Shown: positions 1 to 5,349, counted from the first letter of the stretch. The stretch: DNA of 5,400 nt from Methanocorpusculum sp. (GCA_029986195.1 DALTYF010000080.1:1-5400); one strand, 5' to 3'. Notes: generated from the letters alone by a model not told the origin. Numbers and translations: made by a program.

Positions 1-614
1 CACTCCTTCAGCCTCCGCTCTCCGGCATGATTGCATCGCTTGCCGGCTACCTGCCCGAGTTCGGCTGTCCCAAAGTTCTCGGTTGCGTCAACGTGGTGGA
101 AATGGTCGATGCCGACAGTCCTGGCATGTGCGCCCTGCTCGCCGCCGCAGCTGAAGAGTGCGGCGTGGCGGCAGTTCTCGTCTCCGAACACTCCGACAAG
201 ACCCGGGGTGCAACCCGGGAGATGCGGCGTGCCGTTGAGATGACCGCACTCTCGCGGGGACGGCCCTATCCCAAGGACGCCGGCGTGGACGTTCTGATCC
301 TCAAGGAAAAGCGCCGCCGCCGCGAACCTCCACTGGTATACGAGACCATCTCTGCCGCACCTGCCGCATCAGACGATCTTGCCGCATACGACCCCTGCGG
401 CAACTTCCGCATCGGTATTGAGGACGGCAGGATCGTCGCCGTCCGGGGAGGTCATGCCATCTCCGGCACGAACTGGCACGACGTCTTCTCCGCAATCCTT
501 GCCGAAAACGGTGTATCGCTGCTCGATCACGCCGCATACCTCGGCAAAGAACTCTACAAAGCAGAACTCGCCCTCCGGTTCGGCAGAAGTTTTGAACAGG
601 ACGGCGGGTTCTGA
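1..614 (+). CDS. Dihydropteroate synthase-related protein (TIGR00284/DUF4346 type), C-terminal part, truncated by window start
   Basis: The reading frame is open from position 3, so the ATG at 27 is an internal methionine and the gene starts upstream. About 203 residues remain of a family usually near 500. Visible hallmarks are the end of a DHPS-like barrel with NVVEMVDADSPGM, then EHSDKTRGATREMRRAVEM and a PKDAGVDVLILKEK segment. After a variable linker comes a DUF4346-type end with YDPCGNFRIGIEDG and LLDHAAYLGKELYKAELAL. The family is typical of methanogens. Its relation to dihydropteroate synthase suggests a pterin (tetrahydromethanopterin) or methyl-transfer role, but to my knowledge the exact reaction is not settled, so I give no symbol. 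Third codon positions are strongly C-biased, as in the next two genes. No terminator is evident in the 47 bp before the next gene. Family assignment is from remembered motifs and is fairly secure; function is inference. Confidence 0.82.
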   Translation, partial: LLQPPLSGMIASLAGYLPEFGCPKVLGCVNVVEMVDADSPGMCALLAAAAEECGVAAVLVSEHSDKTRGATREMRRAVEMTALSRGRPYPKDAGVDVLILKEKRRRREPPLVYETISAAPAASDDLAAYDPCGNFRIGIEDGRIVAVRGGHAISGTNWHDVFSAILAENGVSLLDHAAYLGKELYKAELALRFGRSFEQDGGF

Positions 615-627
615 AGACCGGATCGCT

Positions 628-635
628 CTTATACC
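628..635 (+). promoter_or_regulatory. Candidate archaeal TATA box for the acetyltransferase-cbiZ pair
   Basis: CTTATACC lies in the 47-bp gap after the first gene. A start site about 26 bp downstream of its centre would fall near 658, almost at the ATG at 662. The transcript would then be nearly leaderless, which fits the lack of any Shine-Dalgarno sequence there. The match to the TTTATATA consensus is only partial. Confidence 0.4.
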
Positions 636-661
636 ATAATCATCCCAATAACTGTATCAGC

Positions 662-1258
662 ATGAATATCACCATCCTTCCCTACGAGCCTGCCGACCTC
701 TACAGTGTCATGACAGTCTGGAACTCCATCATCGCCGAGGGCGATACATTTTTTGAAGAAACCTCTCTCTCCCCGGAGGAGATGGGAACCTTCCTCGATC
801 AGTTCCGCGGCGTCTTCTGTGCGAAGATCGGCAGCGAAGTTGCAGGCATCTATCTGCTCCGCAAACTCAACCCCGGCAAAGGATCGCACATCGCCGAGGT
901 CATCTATGCCGTGAAGTTCTCCTTCCGCAACCTTGGCGTCGGCAAAAAAATGTGTGAACACTCGGTAAAGACCGCTCGCAACCTCGGCTTTGCCGCGATC
1001 GTCTGTAACCGCATCCCGGCTCTCAACCCGGCCGCGATGAACTTCCTGACCAAATGCGGGTTCGTTCCCGCCGGTGAAATTCCCCGCGGGTACCGGAGTG
1101 TCAAAACTGTCACGGTTGATCCCGAACCGGTTCCCGCTGCGGATCAGAAGAAAGGAATCCTCGGAAAAATCTTCGACAAAAAACCTGAACCACAAGCCCC
1201 GGTTGAGAAAGCAATTGTTGAGTACTTCTCGCTTTACTCCTACCTCAAAGAAGTCTGA
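662..1258 (+). CDS. GNAT-family N-acetyltransferase
   Basis: A 198-residue protein with a GNAT acyl-CoA-dependent acetyltransferase fold. The N-terminal strand and helix (ITILPYEPADLYSVMTVWNS, residues 3-22) are followed by a GDTFFEE segment. A central strand (EVIYAVKFSFR) leads into the acetyl-CoA pyrophosphate loop RNLGVGKK (89-96), and NPAAMNFLTKCGFVPAGEIP (122-141) is the usual motif-B helix and turn. Residues about 152-184 form a Pro/Lys-rich insertion (VDPEPVPAADQKKGILGKIF and KKPEPQAPVEK) before the last predicted strand VEYFSLYSYL. The ATG at 662 gives a normal GNAT N terminus; there is no clear ribosome binding site. The gene ends 5 bp before cbiZ, so cotranscription is likely. The acceptor substrate (small molecule, protein N terminus or lysine) cannot be told from sequence. 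No signal peptide or membrane segment is seen, so it is presumably cytoplasmic. Confidence 0.85.
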   Translation: MNITILPYEPADLYSVMTVWNSIIAEGDTFFEETSLSPEEMGTFLDQFRGVFCAKIGSEVAGIYLLRKLNPGKGSHIAEVIYAVKFSFRNLGVGKKMCEHSVKTARNLGFAAIVCNRIPALNPAAMNFLTKCGFVPAGEIPRGYRSVKTVTVDPEPVPAADQKKGILGKIFDKKPEPQAPVEKAIVEYFSLYSYLKEV

Positions 1259-1263
1259 CGTCC

Positions 1264-2193
1264 ATGCGATACTATCTCCGAGATGATGTCCTGATCGTCC
1301 GCGGTAATTTTCGTGCGGCAAGCAGCGGAGTTGACGGCGGCATTGCCGACGTCAGAACGATCCTGAACATCACCGTTCCCCGGAACTTTTCCGGTGATGC
1401 CGCGCTTGCGATTGATCGGGTTGCAACCGAGCAGGGATTTCTTCAGCCGCAGTTCGGACTTCTGACCGCCGTCCCTATCACCAATCTCTGCATCGCCCGT
1501 TATGATTACATTACGGTATTCGTAACCGCGGGAGTTTCGGACAGCAACCGCACCATCAATATTATTGTCACCTCGGACAGGCCGCTGTCGGATACCGCAC
1601 TGCTTGGGGCAATGATCACCGTAACGGAGACAAAGATGCAGGTACTGATGGATCGAAAACTTCCCGCCGGCGCATCGCCTACCGATGCCGTGGTGATTGC
1701 CGCGGAAAAATCCCGTTCGGCTCCCGAGATGTTTGCCGGCATTCTCACCGACACCGGCGAACGGATTGCAAAAGCCGTTCGCCAGGCACTGACCGAGGCA
1801 CTGGTCAGGTTTGACAACTACCTTCTCTCTACATGGGGCGTCTCCCGCGGATGGTCGCGGGGCTCTCCTGCGATCGTCCGGCGGACGCGTCCCTCCTTTT
1901 TTATTTACAGCCGGTACGGCGGCGATCACTGGACGGAATGGGTCCCGGAAGGCTGCCCCTACTACCCGTGCCACAACTACCCGCGGCAGCAGTGCAGTTT
2001 CTGCTACTGTCCCCTCTACCCCTGCATGGACTCAGCGCTTGGAACCATGATCGAAACACCGCACGGCGCGGTATGGAGCTGCATGGACTGCCGTCTTGTG
2101 CATATTCCCGAGGTTGCGAATCATCTGCTGAAAAATCCTGAAGCAGGTATTTTGGAACTGAAGAATCTTGCAAAAAAGCTGGAAGAAAAATAA
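1264..2193 (+). CDS. cbiZ: Adenosylcobinamide amidohydrolase CbiZ fused to a C-terminal cysteine-rich metal-binding domain
   Basis: A 309-residue two-domain protein. Residues 1 to about 190 match CbiZ, which hydrolyses adenosylcobinamide to adenosylcobyric acid so that salvaged cobinamide can re-enter archaeal cobamide synthesis through CbiB. Visible CbiZ motifs are FRAASSGVDGGI (16-27), VFVTAGVSDSNRTINIIV (85-102), a TVTETKMQVL helix (119-128) and GASPTDAVVIAA (136-147). Residues about 213-290 form a cysteine-rich small domain (PF04071-like). Its cysteines are C231, C236, C244, C247, C249, C254, C273 and C276, with H237 and H280 nearby, enough for one or two zinc or Fe-S sites. A helical tail ends the protein. 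The ATG at 1264 fits the usual start just before the first strand; no clear Shine-Dalgarno precedes it. The role of the cysteine-rich domain is unknown to me. The CbiZ assignment is strong, but activity on this substrate is inferred from the family. Confidence 0.88.
   Translation: MRYYLRDDVLIVRGNFRAASSGVDGGIADVRTILNITVPRNFSGDAALAIDRVATEQGFLQPQFGLLTAVPITNLCIARYDYITVFVTAGVSDSNRTINIIVTSDRPLSDTALLGAMITVTETKMQVLMDRKLPAGASPTDAVVIAAEKSRSAPEMFAGILTDTGERIAKAVRQALTEALVRFDNYLLSTWGVSRGWSRGSPAIVRRTRPSFFIYSRYGGDHWTEWVPEGCPYYPCHNYPRQQCSFCYCPLYPCMDSALGTMIETPHGAVWSCMDCRLVHIPEVANHLLKNPEAGILELKNLAKKLEEK
2186..2190 (-). terminator. Oligo-T tract ending the minus-strand DUF1858 gene
   Basis: AAAAA on the + strand reads as TTTTT on the minus strand, 11-15 bp past the minus-strand stop codon. 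It lies within the last codons of cbiZ (Glu-Glu-Lys). Archaeal RNA polymerase can terminate at short T runs. This is a plausible but weak signal. Confidence 0.4.
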
Positions 2194-2197
2194 AGTA

Positions 2198-2202
2198 TTT
2201 TT
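2198..2202 (+). terminator. Oligo-T tract ending the cbiZ transcript
   Basis: TTTTT starts 5 bp after the cbiZ stop and runs into the stop codon of the convergent gene. A T5 run is typical of archaeal intrinsic termination. No strong hairpin precedes it. Confidence 0.45.
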
Positions 2203-2386
2203 AGATGCCGAGCTTTTTGGCAAGCTCTTCTAAGGGGATTCCGTGAACCATTGCGGCCTCGCGGATGGTTTCGTTGTTTGCGATTGCACAGCCAAGACAT
2301 CCCATGCCGAAGCTCTGCAGAATTGCGGCAGTCTCCGGTTTTTCGCGGAGCAGGTCAGCGATAGTTGAATCGATGGTAATTGCCAT
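2201..2386 (-). CDS. DUF1858 small redox-disulfide protein (hybrid-cluster-protein-associated type)
   Basis: A 61-residue protein starting MAITIDSTIADLLREKPETA. It matches the DUF1858 family (PF08984/TIGR03980, 'hybrid cluster protein-associated redox disulfide domain') in length and layout: an initial strand, a helix ending in a Phe-Gly-Met-Gly turn, the C-L-G-C pair at residues 30-33, then ETIREAAMVHGIPLEELAKK. The two cysteines could form a redox-active disulfide; the physiological partner is unknown, and no hybrid-cluster protein gene is visible here. I chose the ATG at 2384-2386 because the longer open frame, to 2482, adds 32 residues absent from the family and would nearly fill the divergent intergenic region. 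No Shine-Dalgarno is visible before the chosen start. The gene is divergent from rpa and convergent with cbiZ. Confidence 0.82.
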   Translation of the reverse strand: MAITIDSTIADLLREKPETAAILQSFGMGCLGCAIANNETIREAAMVHGIPLEELAKKLGI

Positions 2387-2415
2387 GTATACTACATTGG
2401 CAATCCGACTACTTG

Positions 2416-2429
2416 ATGTTTCCGAACAT
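2416..2429. promoter_or_regulatory. Palindrome in the divergent intergenic region, possible operator
   Basis: ATGTTTCCGAACAT is a perfect 5-bp inverted repeat (ATGTT/AACAT) around a TCCG centre. It sits between the divergent DUF1858 and rpa start codons, 29 bp upstream of the first and 73 bp upstream of the second. It could bind a dimeric helix-turn-helix regulator. A repeat this short can occur by chance, and no second copy is seen in the window. Confidence 0.3.
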
Positions 2430-2462
2430 AGCACAGGCACTTTCAGTACGCATGGTCGGGGG

Positions 2463-2470
2463 TTAATATG
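2463..2470. promoter_or_regulatory. TATA-like element for the rpa operon, possibly used in both directions
   Basis: TTAATATG follows a G-rich run. A start site about 26 bp downstream of its centre would fall near 2492, giving a leader of roughly 10 nt before the ATG at 2503. On the opposite strand it reads CATATTAA and could serve the DUF1858 gene with a longer leader of about 50 nt. It is the most AT-rich stretch of this intergenic region. Confidence 0.4.
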
Positions 2471-2492
2471 GTATGACACCAATGAATCTGTT

Positions 2493-2496
2493 GGAG
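2493..2496 (+). promoter_or_regulatory. Shine-Dalgarno sequence that decides the rpa start
   Basis: GGAG lies 6 nt before the ATG at 2503. The two upstream in-frame ATGs (2473 and 2482) have no such signal and lie at or before the expected transcription start, so 2503 is preferred. Confidence 0.55.
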
Positions 2497-2502
2497 ATCA
2501 CA

Positions 2503-4416
2503 ATGGACCCAAGTCAGATCCAGCAGATTACCGACAGAATCTCCCAAAAATTAGAATCCAAAGGAGTTTCGCCGGACAGGCAGAGCATTACGGATAAACT
2601 TGCAAGCTACATCAATGAGTTTGGTGTGGTGGCATATGAGGCTGAACGGAAAGTTTTGTCCGATCAGATGCGGCTGTACGAGATTCCCGCGGATGAATCG
2701 CCCGCCGCGCCGTCACCGGCACCGGAAGGCGGGGTCTATTCCCTTTCCGAGATTCAGCCGGGCGAGTGGGTTACGGTTGAGGTGAAGGTAGTGTCTTTGC
2801 AGACGCCGAACTCTCCGTCGATCGCACAGACCGGTGTTCTTGCGGACAGTTCGGGTGCTGTCCGGTTTGTGGTATTTGCGAAGGCGAGTGAAATCCCCCC
2901 GCTGGAACTTGAACAGTGGTACCGGATTGAGTCGGCGGTTGTTGATTCGTTCCGCGAAGTTCCGAGCCTGAAACTTCACTCGGGTTCCCGCGTTACCCCG
3001 ATTGCCGATGATCGGAGTCTGATGCCCGCAGCACCGGTTCGTCTGAGTGATCTGACGCCCGGAGTTGCGGCGTCGATTCAGGTGAAGTTCGTCGAGGAGT
3101 GGGAGACGCGGAGTGAGCGTATGCTTCAGACCGGTCTTGTGGCGGACGCTTCCGGAAAGATGAAGTTTGTTCTGTGGAAGGACGAGGGTCGGGAGAAGCT
3201 GACTCTCGGGTCGGTCTATAATATATTCTATGCGAGTGTGGATACGTTCGGCGGCCGTTTGTCGCTCGCACTGAACACGGGTGTGTGGATGGAGGATGAG
3301 GATACGGATATTCCGGTACCGGTCGTGGTGTCCGCACCCAAAGAGGACCTGCCGGTGACAGCTATCCGCGATCTTTCCCCCGGTTATGCGTCTGTTAGGG
3401 TGAAGTTTGTTGAGGAGTGGGAGTTGCGGAGCGATCGCATGATGCAGACGGGTCTTGTTGGTGATGAGACCGGTCGGATCAAGTTCGTTCTGTGGAAGGA
3501 TGACCGGAAAGAGAAGCTTGTTCCGGATCAGGTGTATCTGATCAAAAATGCGAAGGTGGATGAGTACAACGGTCGCCTGTCTCTTGGTCTGAACAGTGCG
3601 GAGTACTCCGCCGCCGATGGCGGCGATGATATTGTGGTGCAGGGTGTTGCCCCGTCAGCGCCGCTGCCGGTAACAAGCATCCGGGATCTTGCGGTTGGAT
3701 TTGCTTCCCTTCACGTGAAGTTTGTTGAGGAATGGGAGTTGCGGAGTGAACGTATGCTTCAGACCGGTCTGCTGGGTGATGAGACCGGTCGGATCAAGTT
3801 CGTTCTGTGGAAGGATGATACGAAGGAGAAGCTTGAACCGGGTCGTGTGTATCATGTTACGAACGCAAAAGTAGATGAGTACAACGGTCGCCTCTCCCTT
3901 GTTCTGAACAATGCGGTGTATGGGGCGGATGAGCCGGATGTTGATATTGCGGTCGGCACAGCTCTTGATGCGTATGCGGGAACGATTGTACAGATCTCCG
4001 GCGGCTCGGGTCTGGTGAAGCGGTGCCCGGTGGAGGGGTGCAATCGTGTGCTGTCGCGCCAGAATTTCTGTCCGATTCATGAGATTCAGAATGATTACCA
4101 CTATGATCTGCGCATCAAGGCAGTGTTGGATGACGGTCATAAGGCGTACAATGTGCTGATGGGTCGTGAGGTTACGGAAGCGCTTACCGGTATGACAATG
4201 GATCAGGCGATTGATCTTGCTTCGGAGAGTCCGCTCGGGCTTGAGGAGGTCCAGGCGCAGTTTACCGAGAAGTTGTGCGGCCGGTATGTGCGCTGTTTCG
4301 GCAATGATTTTGAGGGCCGGATTTTGGTGAAGTCTGCCGAGTTTATTCGTCTGGATCCTTCCGCAACTGCGGAACTGATGAATCGTGCGGGGATTTCCCC
4401 TGGAGGTGAGGAATAA
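2503..4416 (+). CDS. rpa: Replication protein A (archaeal RPA), multi-OB-fold single-stranded DNA-binding protein with zinc finger
   Basis: A 637-residue ssDNA-binding protein that would coat single strands in replication, repair and recombination. Residues 1-60 form a helical N-terminal region (including INEFGVVAYEAERKVLSD). Four tandem OB folds follow, near 78-172, 180-277, 288-383 and 393-488; each starts with an L/I-x-D/E-L/I-x-x-G-type turn. Folds 2-4 share VKFVEEWE, the QTGL turn and KFVLWKD; fold 1 is divergent. A C-terminal OB-like domain carries a C-X4-C-X9-C-X2-H zinc finger (C508, C513, C523, H526). Length and plan resemble the single-chain Methanocaldococcus jannaschii RPA (four OB folds plus zinc finger, about 645 residues). 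Acidic linkers (for example EDEDTD) separate the folds. The gene overlaps the COG3390 gene by 1 bp. Third codon positions favour G and T, unlike the left block. Identification is firm; binding properties are inferred. Confidence 0.95.
   Translation: MDPSQIQQITDRISQKLESKGVSPDRQSITDKLASYINEFGVVAYEAERKVLSDQMRLYEIPADESPAAPSPAPEGGVYSLSEIQPGEWVTVEVKVVSLQTPNSPSIAQTGVLADSSGAVRFVVFAKASEIPPLELEQWYRIESAVVDSFREVPSLKLHSGSRVTPIADDRSLMPAAPVRLSDLTPGVAASIQVKFVEEWETRSERMLQTGLVADASGKMKFVLWKDEGREKLTLGSVYNIFYASVDTFGGRLSLALNTGVWMEDEDTDIPVPVVVSAPKEDLPVTAIRDLSPGYASVRVKFVEEWELRSDRMMQTGLVGDETGRIKFVLWKDDRKEKLVPDQVYLIKNAKVDEYNGRLSLGLNSAEYSAADGGDDIVVQGVAPSAPLPVTSIRDLAVGFASLHVKFVEEWELRSERMLQTGLLGDETGRIKFVLWKDDTKEKLEPGRVYHVTNAKVDEYNGRLSLVLNNAVYGADEPDVDIAVGTALDAYAGTIVQISGGSGLVKRCPVEGCNRVLSRQNFCPIHEIQNDYHYDLRIKAVLDDGHKAYNVLMGREVTEALTGMTMDQAIDLASESPLGLEEVQAQFTEKLCGRYVRCFGNDFEGRILVKSAEFIRLDPSATAELMNRAGISPGGEE
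3043..3930 (+). repeat. Three tandem intragenic OB-fold repeats in rpa
   Basis: OB folds 2, 3 and 4 are near-copies. Anchoring on the VKF codons gives 3082, 3400 and 3715, so the units are 318 and 315 bp (106 and 105 codons) apart. Identity extends to DNA. A 44-nt exact match links fold 3 (3460-3503) to fold 4 (3775-3818), and a 20-nt match links 3559-3578 to 3874-3893. A different 20-nt exact match links fold 2 (3118-3137) to fold 4 (3751-3770), where fold 3 differs. Fold 1 (VKV codon at 2782) is about 300 bp upstream and too divergent to count as part of the repeat. Confidence 0.9.
4402..4409 (+). promoter_or_regulatory. Strong Shine-Dalgarno inside the end of rpa, serving the COG3390 gene
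   Basis: GGAGGTGA is an almost perfect match to the archaeal anti-Shine-Dalgarno and lies 6 nt before the ATG at 4416. The same bases encode the Gly-Gly-Glu near the RPA C terminus. With the TAATG stop/start overlap, this supports coupled translation of the two proteins. Confidence 0.8.
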
Positions 4417-5012
4417 TGAGTGATGCAGGTTCGAATTTTATGTCCTATGAACGCGAGCCGGCGAAGCGTGTGTTTGCTGCTGAGCTTCGCGAGGCAACGA
4501 AGACGTTTAAGGATACCGAGGATGAAAAAAGTCCGCTGTATGTTCTTCTGCCGACCGGCGAGCGGTGTAACCGTGTTCTGCTGGTCGGAACGATTACGCA
4601 GAAGGATAAAGTCGGGGATCAGAATATTCTGTATCGCGCGCGCATTTCGGATCCGACCGGTCTGTTTTTTGTGACTGCGGGTTCGTATCAGCCGGAGGCG
4701 ATGCATCAGTTGGCAAAGATTGATCCAGAGACCCCAGTGTTTGTGGCGGTTGTCGGAAAACCGAGTGTGTACACGACGCCGGAGGGGAAGGTTTTCACTT
4801 CTGTGCGCGCTGAGTCGGTTCTTGTGGTGGATCAGGAGACACGCGATCTCTGGGTGCAGGATGCAGCGCGTTCAACGCTGGACAGGATTGATGCGTCGGC
4901 TGGGGAAGACCTCGGAAGTGACGTTCTTCTTGCGCGCGAGACGTACCGGTTCGGTCCTGAACACTGGCGACGTATGGTGTATGATGCTCTGAGCCGGATG
5001 ATGACTCTTTAA
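4416..5012 (+). CDS. rpap: RPA-associated protein (COG3390), OB-fold partner of RPA
   Basis: A 198-residue protein, recognised as the archaeal COG3390 family by sequence plan and by its place directly after rpa. In haloarchaea members of this family (Rpap) are cotranscribed with, and functionally tied to, their adjacent RPA. The N terminus has YEREPAKRVFAAELREATKT (residues 11-30). A single OB-like domain follows, about residues 40-140: NRVLLVGTITQKDKVG, YRARISDPTG, FFVTAGSYQPEA and FVAVVGKPSVY are its strands. The C-terminal part (145-198) is helical, with FGPEHWRRMVYDALSRMMTL. It probably binds RPA or RPA-ssDNA as a stable partner; that is inference from the family and operon. The ATG at 4416 overlaps the rpa stop as TAATG and has an excellent ribosome binding site. 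Oligo-T tracts begin 8 bp after the stop, so this is likely the last gene of a two-gene operon. Confidence 0.88.
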   Translation: MSDAGSNFMSYEREPAKRVFAAELREATKTFKDTEDEKSPLYVLLPTGERCNRVLLVGTITQKDKVGDQNILYRARISDPTGLFFVTAGSYQPEAMHQLAKIDPETPVFVAVVGKPSVYTTPEGKVFTSVRAESVLVVDQETRDLWVQDAARSTLDRIDASAGEDLGSDVLLARETYRFGPEHWRRMVYDALSRMMTL

Positions 5013-5019
5013 ATCCCTC

Positions 5020-5065
5020 TTTTTCTGTTTCTATCCCTGCACGCGCAGATTTTTCCCGCATTTTT
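5020..5065 (+). terminator. Oligo-T terminator region after the rpa operon
   Basis: Three T5 tracts lie at 5020-5024, 5050-5054 and 5061-5065, just past the operon's last stop codon. A small hairpin, CTGC-ACGC-GCAG (5037-5048), immediately precedes the second tract. Multiple short T runs are typical of archaeal transcription termination. Confidence 0.6.
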
Positions 5066-5127
5066 GTTTGGCTCCGTTTCGAAGTTTGGATCTGCTGTTT
5101 TTATTTGTATTAACGATCCATGTTGTT

Positions 5128-5179
5128 ATCTCACGGCCTGATGGTCTGTATGTGAGATGCAGCTGAGTTTTTCAGTTGT
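5128..5179 (+). other. Two back-to-back potential RNA stem-loops, possible small RNA
   Basis: ATCTCAC (5128-5134) pairs perfectly with GTGAGAT (5152-5158). The 17-nt interior allows a further GCC/GGT pairing around TGAT. Directly after it, CAGCTGA (5160-5166) pairs with TCAGTTG (5172-5178) around a GTTTT loop, with one G-U pair. An AT-rich TTTTATTT near 5098-5105 could be a TATA box placing a start near 5128. This may be a small RNA, a 5' leader or just chance structure; I recognise no known RNA family. Confidence 0.25.
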
Positions 5180-5200
5180 GACTGTATCATAGTTGGTTCG

Positions 5201-5220
5201 GTGGATTTATATGTGTCCAC
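5201..5220 (+). promoter_or_regulatory. TATA element flanked by an inverted repeat, possible promoter/operator
   Basis: TTTATATG (5206-5213) is a good archaeal TATA box. It is enclosed by GTGGA (5201-5205) and TCCAC (5216-5220), a perfect 5-bp inverted repeat. A regulator bound there would block TBP access. A start site would be expected near 5235; no clear gene begins just downstream. Confidence 0.35.
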
Positions 5221-5307
5221 GTCTAACTATGTTACCTCGCAAAGCAGCGCGAACTGTGGTGCAACACTAGATGCAAATCCGTGTGTTTGTCCGATTGGTT
5301 CGAAGAG

Positions 5308-5315
5308 TATAAATA
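5308..5315 (+). promoter_or_regulatory. TATA box near the right end
   Basis: TATAAATA follows a purine-rich CGAAGAG stretch that could act as a BRE. A start site about 26 bp downstream of its centre would be near 5338, about 12 nt before the GTG at 5350. Confidence 0.5.
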
Positions 5316-5349
5316 TGCTTGGTGCGTATGTAGTAAGGCTGTTTATTAA

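Larger units (their letters stand above)
5013..5349. other. Intergenic region without a convincing protein gene
   Basis: This 337-bp stretch holds the terminators at 5020-5065, two adjacent potential stem-loops at 5128-5179, a TATA element inside a short inverted repeat at 5201-5220 and a TATA box at 5308-5315. It is T-rich and lower in GC than the genes. An open frame at 5201-5389 that starts with GTG has no family resemblance or ribosome binding site, and I do not call it a gene. Confidence 0.6.

Noticed and set aside
629..1321. Long open frame on the minus strand opposite the acetyltransferase
   Set aside because: It is antisense to a clear GNAT gene with intact motifs. Its own translation has no recognisable domain and is skewed in composition, as shadow frames of C-biased genes usually are.
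1240..1974. Long open frame on the minus strand opposite cbiZ
   Set aside because: The + strand frame carries all CbiZ motifs and the cysteine-rich domain. The antisense product has no recognisable features.
2210..2227. GAGCTT/AAGCTC inverted repeat as a terminator hairpin
   Set aside because: It lies inside the DUF1858 coding sequence and is explained by its Glu-Leu-Ala-Lys-Lys-Leu codons. The T run on the + strand precedes it rather than follows it.
2387..2482. N-terminal extension of the DUF1858 protein
   Set aside because: The 32 extra residues do not belong to the family, whose members start just before the first strand, as at 2386.
2473..2502. Upstream in-frame ATGs (2473, 2482) as alternative rpa starts
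   Set aside because: Neither has a Shine-Dalgarno, and both lie too close to the TATA-like element. The ATG at 2503 has GGAG at the right distance.
3655..4140. Minus-strand open frame opposite rpa
   Set aside because: It lies opposite conserved OB-fold and zinc-finger coding sequence and shows no family resemblance.
5138..5166. CTGATGG and CTGA as boxes of a C/D guide RNA
   Set aside because: The C-like box is imperfect, the boxes are only about 20 nt apart, and no C'/D' pair is convincing.
5297..5306. GGTTCGAA resembling a tRNA T-loop
   Set aside because: The flanking bases do not form a T stem, and no acceptor, D or anticodon arm is present around it.
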